NCBI GenBank assembly: GCA_009885605.1 | Contig: VFKK01000088.1 | Span: 1 to 24,944, forward strand | Length of the DNA stretch: 24,944 nucleotides | Source: Cyclobacteriaceae bacterium | GTDB taxonomy: Bacteria; Bacteroidota; Bacteroidia; Cytophagales; Cyclobacteriaceae | Direction of reading: 5' to 3' | Translations under genes and position numbers: made by a program | The notes under the pieces: model-generated | What the model was told of the DNA's origin: nothing | The model's input: the letters and a program-made list of their open reading frames with translations, nothing else | Databases searched by the model: none | In this document: piece by piece, positions 22,054 to 24,944 of the stretch | Numbering within the stretch: the first letter of the stretch is position 1 | Layout of the letters: each line of letters begins with the position of its first letter

Positions 22054-22551
22054 ATGAAAACAGTCGTACTAATTTTCGCAGTGTCCCTGATTGCACTGAC
22101 AGGCTTTAGAAATGATGCCAAAGCACAAATCCTGGAGTACAATACTATGATTGGTTTCCGCGCCGGAACCTGTGTCGGAGGATCTATAAAACAATTTGTT
22201 GCTCCACAAGGGGCTGTCGAATTGATGGTTTACAATAGATGGGATGGATGGGTGAGCGCATTATTATATGAGCACCACATGGATATTCGGGAATTCAGAG
22301 GGATGGAATGGTATTTTGGAGGAGGAGCACACTATGGTGTTTGGAAAGAAGGTAAGGGCTTACCACCCTGGACGGACAGGAGTAACCAGGATTGGACTGC
22401 TTATGGAGTTGACCTGATAGTAGGCATTGATTACAATATCAACAATTCCAACTTTTATATTGCGTTTGACTGGAAACCAGCATATAATTTTCAGGACTTC
22501 ACTGGACTTTGGGAAGATGAAGCAGCCTTCACTTTGAGATACGCATTTTAA
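22054..22551 (+). CDS. Small outer-membrane beta-barrel-like protein, function unknown
   Basis: The protein of 165 residues has a signal peptide (TVVLIFAVSLIALTGF, likely cut after AKA near residue 24). The mature part has alternating aromatic/small-residue strands separated by short turns (MIGFRAGTCVGGSIKQF, WYFGGGAHYGVW, YGVDLIVGIDYNI) and ends in a C-terminal aromatic strand (FTLRYAF), which suggests a small eight-strand barrel. I recognise no named family. An in-frame GTG at 22030 was rejected because it adds residues before the signal. It lies 27 nt after the cyclo-ligase gene and may share its mRNA; the AT-rich gap follows. Confidence 0.65.
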   Translation: MKTVVLIFAVSLIALTGFRNDAKAQILEYNTMIGFRAGTCVGGSIKQFVAPQGAVELMVYNRWDGWVSALLYEHHMDIREFRGMEWYFGGGAHYGVWKEGKGLPPWTDRSNQDWTAYGVDLIVGIDYNINNSNFYIAFDWKPAYNFQDFTGLWEDEAAFTLRYAF

Positions 22552-23127
22552 ATTTATTGAATTAGGGAAAAATGAAACCGTTTTTTAGAGTTTTAGTAAA
22601 AAAATAGACCAATTGATAAAAAAATGAACCCATAAAATATTCTTTATGCGTTTTTTGATTTTTTTAATTCTACGATACTGTTCAAAAAAGAATAATATTT
22701 TGACATTATAACAAATAATTAATTAATATTCTTTTTATGAACAAAAAAACTTTTTTTATTCTATAAATCATTTTAATGCCTAATAATAATTTTTTTTTCT
22801 AATATCAGAATCAAGCCCCTTGACAGAACAATGTTTTGTTAATGTTAAAAAAAATCGTCTTTTCGGTTAAATTTTGTTAATACAGGTATTGATACCAAAT
22901 ATTCACTGCTTAAGCCCGCTCAAACAAAATATTAACCGCTGATTGCCATAATTGCCAATTATTATGAAATTATGATAAATAAAATAAACTATGATAAAAA
23001 AAAAGTAAAATAATAGTAAAAAATAAATAAAAAATATAAATAAAATAATCTGATTCGATCTTCATATCACATTTTGAAATTCAACACAAAGAGATTTTAT
23101 TTACACATCAACTAAACTAAATACCTT
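22552..23127. promoter_or_regulatory. 576-nt AT-rich intergenic region before the SusC-like gene
   Basis: No gene or RNA was recognised here. The base composition is extreme: 22741-22800 has 8 G/C of 60 and 22981-23040 has 4 of 60, with long A and T tracts, which suggests intrinsically bent or UP-element-like DNA. Small dyads include AACAA-TGTT-TTGTT (22827-22840), just after a TTGACA at 22820-22825, and GGTAT-TG-ATACC (22885-22896). GTTAA occurs at 22838, 22844, 22866 and 22876. TTTG at 23073-23076 lies 19 nt before TTTATTTA, a two-mismatch -7 box. The receptor's promoter is expected in the last 100 nt or so. Confidence 0.5.
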
Positions 23128-24944
23128 ATGAGAAAAGCTTTACTCTTTATTGTTGCGCTTTTCACCATGACCCTCAGTTATGAGGTAATGGCGCAACAAC
23201 GGGTAATTACCGGCAAGGTAATTTCCGAAGAAGATGGACTAGGCTTGCCGGGCGCAACAGTCCTCGTGAAGGGTACGACAGTGGGTACTACCACCGATTT
23301 GGATGGTAATTACTCCCTTAGCGTGCCTGCGGGTTCCGACGTCTTGATTTTCTCTTTCGTGGGTCTTACGACTTCGGAAGAAACAATCGGCAATCGTTCC
23401 GTCATTAACATCACCCTTGCAACCGATGCAGCTCAGCTATCCGAAGTGGTAGTAACAGCGATCGGTATCGAAAGGGAGAAAAAAGCCCTGGGCTACGCAG
23501 TCACTACGGTAGATGACGAGCAGCTCAGCAACCGTCCTGAGCAAGACGTTGCCCGCGTATTGCAAGGAAAAGTGCCGGGTGTGAACATCACATCTACAAA
23601 TGGTATGTCTGGTTCAGGAACCAACATCGTGATTAGAGGTTACAAGTCCGCTACCGGTTCTAACCAGCCTTTGTTCATTGTAGATGGTGTGCCATTCAAC
23701 ACAAGTACAAACGCTCAAAACGGTTTCGCAACCGGTGGTGCTGCCACTTCATCGAGATTCCTGGACATCGATCCAAACAACATCGAATCAATGTCTGTAT
23801 TGAAAGGTCTCTCTGCAACCGTACTTTATGGTGATCAGGGAAGAAATGGTGTAATCTTGATTACTACCAAATCAGGTGCTTCTAAAAGAAAGGCAGCTGA
23901 AGTAACTATCAACCAATCATTCTTCTCCAACAAGGCGGCTTCTTTGCCAACTTATGGTCAATTCTATGGAAATGGTTTCCAGCAGGATAGAGGTTTCTTC
24001 TTCTCTAACTGGGGTGGTAGATTGGATCAGGGTGTTACTATTAATCACCCTTATGCTACTTCTTCTGTTGCATCTATCAGAGAAGGATTCCCTCAATTCT
24101 GGGTAGATGGCAAAGTAGGTGGTACTCCTGTGCAATATGAGTATAAGGCTTACGAAGATCCTTCCACTGCTTTCTTCCAGACCGGGCTTATAAGTAATAC
24201 TTCGGTACAAATTGCCGGAGGATCAGACAAGACAGGTTACTCTGCAAGTTTTGGCTACACAGATGATGAAGGTTATGTTCCTGGTAACGAATTGAAGAAA
24301 TACAACTTCGGATTGGGTCTCAATTCAGCAATCACGGATAAGCTTTCTGTAAACTCATCGTTTACTTTTGCAATCACTGATCTTCTTACCCCTCCGGTAA
24401 ATGCTTCCTCAGGTTCGGGAAGTGCGATTCCTTCTGTATTCGGTCACGTGCTCTTCACACCACGATCTGTGGATTTGAAAAACCTTCCTTTTGAGGACCC
24501 GATTACTAAGGCTTCTGTTTACTTCAGAGGAGGTAATGACATCACAAACCCTAACTGGCTGGTAAAAAATTATGTAAACTCTTCTGATGTTAAGCGTTTC
24601 TTCAACGCCACTTCATTGAATTATGATGTGACTGATAATTTCTCCATAACCTACCGTTTAGGTTTGGACACGTATACAGAATTGCAGGAATTGAGATATA
24701 ACAAAGGTGGAGCAACTACAAACTTGGCTACCAGAAATGGATATTACAGATCGATTAATATCACCAATACAATCTGGAACCAGGATTTGGTTTTGAATTG
24801 GAAGAAGGAGTTTAATGATAAAATCGGCATGAGTGTATTGCTGGGCGGAAACTCCAGATATGATTCGTATTCCCAGAATGGAATTGCTTCTCAAGGCCAG
24901 TTGGCTTTCGGGTTGTTCCGTCACAACAACTTTACCACTTCAGC
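23128..24944 (+). CDS. SusC/RagA family TonB-linked outer membrane receptor, 3'-truncated
   Basis: About 605 codons are visible and the frame is open to the window end. Order: a signal peptide (MRKALLFIVALFTMTLSY.., cut near residue 22 after VMAQ); a carboxypeptidase-D-like domain (about 26-100, VITGKVISEEDGLGLPGATV and TDLDGNYSLSVP); the SEVVVTA linker that marks the plug start; a TonB plug (about 115-250) with VLQGKVPGV, VIRGY, LFIVDGVPF and YGDQGRNGVILITTKSG; then beta-barrel strands. With SusD partners, such proteins import glycans or peptides. No STN domain is present, so direct anti-sigma signalling is unlikely. SusD would lie beyond the window. The substrate is unknown. Confidence 0.95.
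   Translation, partial: MRKALLFIVALFTMTLSYEVMAQQRVITGKVISEEDGLGLPGATVLVKGTTVGTTTDLDGNYSLSVPAGSDVLIFSFVGLTTSEETIGNRSVINITLATDAAQLSEVVVTAIGIEREKKALGYAVTTVDDEQLSNRPEQDVARVLQGKVPGVNITSTNGMSGSGTNIVIRGYKSATGSNQPLFIVDGVPFNTSTNAQNGFATGGAATSSRFLDIDPNNIESMSVLKGLSATVLYGDQGRNGVILITTKSGASKRKAAEVTINQSFFSNKAASLPTYGQFYGNGFQQDRGFFFSNWGGRLDQGVTINHPYATSSVASIREGFPQFWVDGKVGGTPVQYEYKAYEDPSTAFFQTGLISNTSVQIAGGSDKTGYSASFGYTDDEGYVPGNELKKYNFGLGLNSAITDKLSVNSSFTFAITDLLTPPVNASSGSGSAIPSVFGHVLFTPRSVDLKNLPFEDPITKASVYFRGGNDITNPNWLVKNYVNSSDVKRFFNATSLNYDVTDNFSITYRLGLDTYTELQELRYNKGGATTNLATRNGYYRSINITNTIWNQDLVLNWKKEFNDKIGMSVLLGGNSRYDSYSQNGIASQGQLAFGLFRHNNFTTS

Noticed and set aside
22552..23127. Possible phage or mobile element boundary because of the AT-rich composition
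   Set aside because: No integrase, transposase, terminal repeats or tRNA attachment site; flanking genes look native.

Overview
The window is an ordinary chromosomal stretch of a member of the Bacteroidota, most likely Cytophagales (a Cyclobacteriaceae/Algoriphagus-like genome; this rank is inference). The evidence is a SusC/RagA TonB-linked receptor, a PorT-type type IX secretion protein, DUF5606 and DUF3810 proteins, bacillithiol synthesis (BshC), few Shine-Dalgarno sequences, and repeated Bacteroidota-type -7 boxes (TAnnTTTG) close to start codons. No rRNA, tRNA, CRISPR array, transposase, integrase or phage gene was found.

Layout. 1-3.1 kb: the end of a class-V aminotransferase, marC, rnhA, then a sugar-phosphate isomerase-like gene on the minus strand. 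3.1-4.6 kb (minus): a small unknown protein, DUF5606 and engB. 4.85-10.5 kb (plus): ubiE overlapping porT, an SDR dehydrogenase with a VanX-like dipeptidase, a ThuA protein, and an NfuA-like Fe-S scaffold with a DUF3810 membrane protein. 10.5-12.7 kb (minus): an EamA transporter and dusB. 12.7-16.8 kb (plus): a CPBP protease, DUF2007 and cdsA (overlapping), glutamate dehydrogenase, and phosphatidylserine decarboxylase. 16.8-19.7 kb (minus): an M16 peptidase, ispF and mnmD chained by 4-nt overlaps, then a small secreted coiled-coil protein. 19.9-22.6 kb (plus): bshC and 5-formyl-THF cyclo-ligase (4-nt overlap) and a small outer-membrane protein. 22.55-23.13 kb: a very AT-rich gap. From 23.13 kb: a SusC-like receptor that runs off the window.

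Most genes are housekeeping. cdsA and psd both serve phosphatidylethanolamine synthesis. ubiE (menaquinone), ispF (isoprenoids), engB (50S assembly), dusB and mnmD (tRNA modification), the NfuA-like protein (Fe-S) and bshC (thiol redox) cover core metabolism. PorT and SusC mark the Bacteroidota-specific envelope.

The most unusual signal is not in a gene. Four intergenic gaps (574-622, 1769-1831, 2992-3132, 7928-8049) are built almost wholly from degenerate 7-nt units, 7/8-nt in one case. Each uses a different unit. Each is arranged as a run in one orientation followed by a run that is exactly or roughly its reverse complement. Each lies within 0-10 nt of a stop codon. They look like one class of heptad-phased, 3'-end-associated inverted-repeat island. 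I know of no name for it in Bacteroidota; the nearest analogy I know is the heptanucleotide STRR repeats of cyanobacteria.
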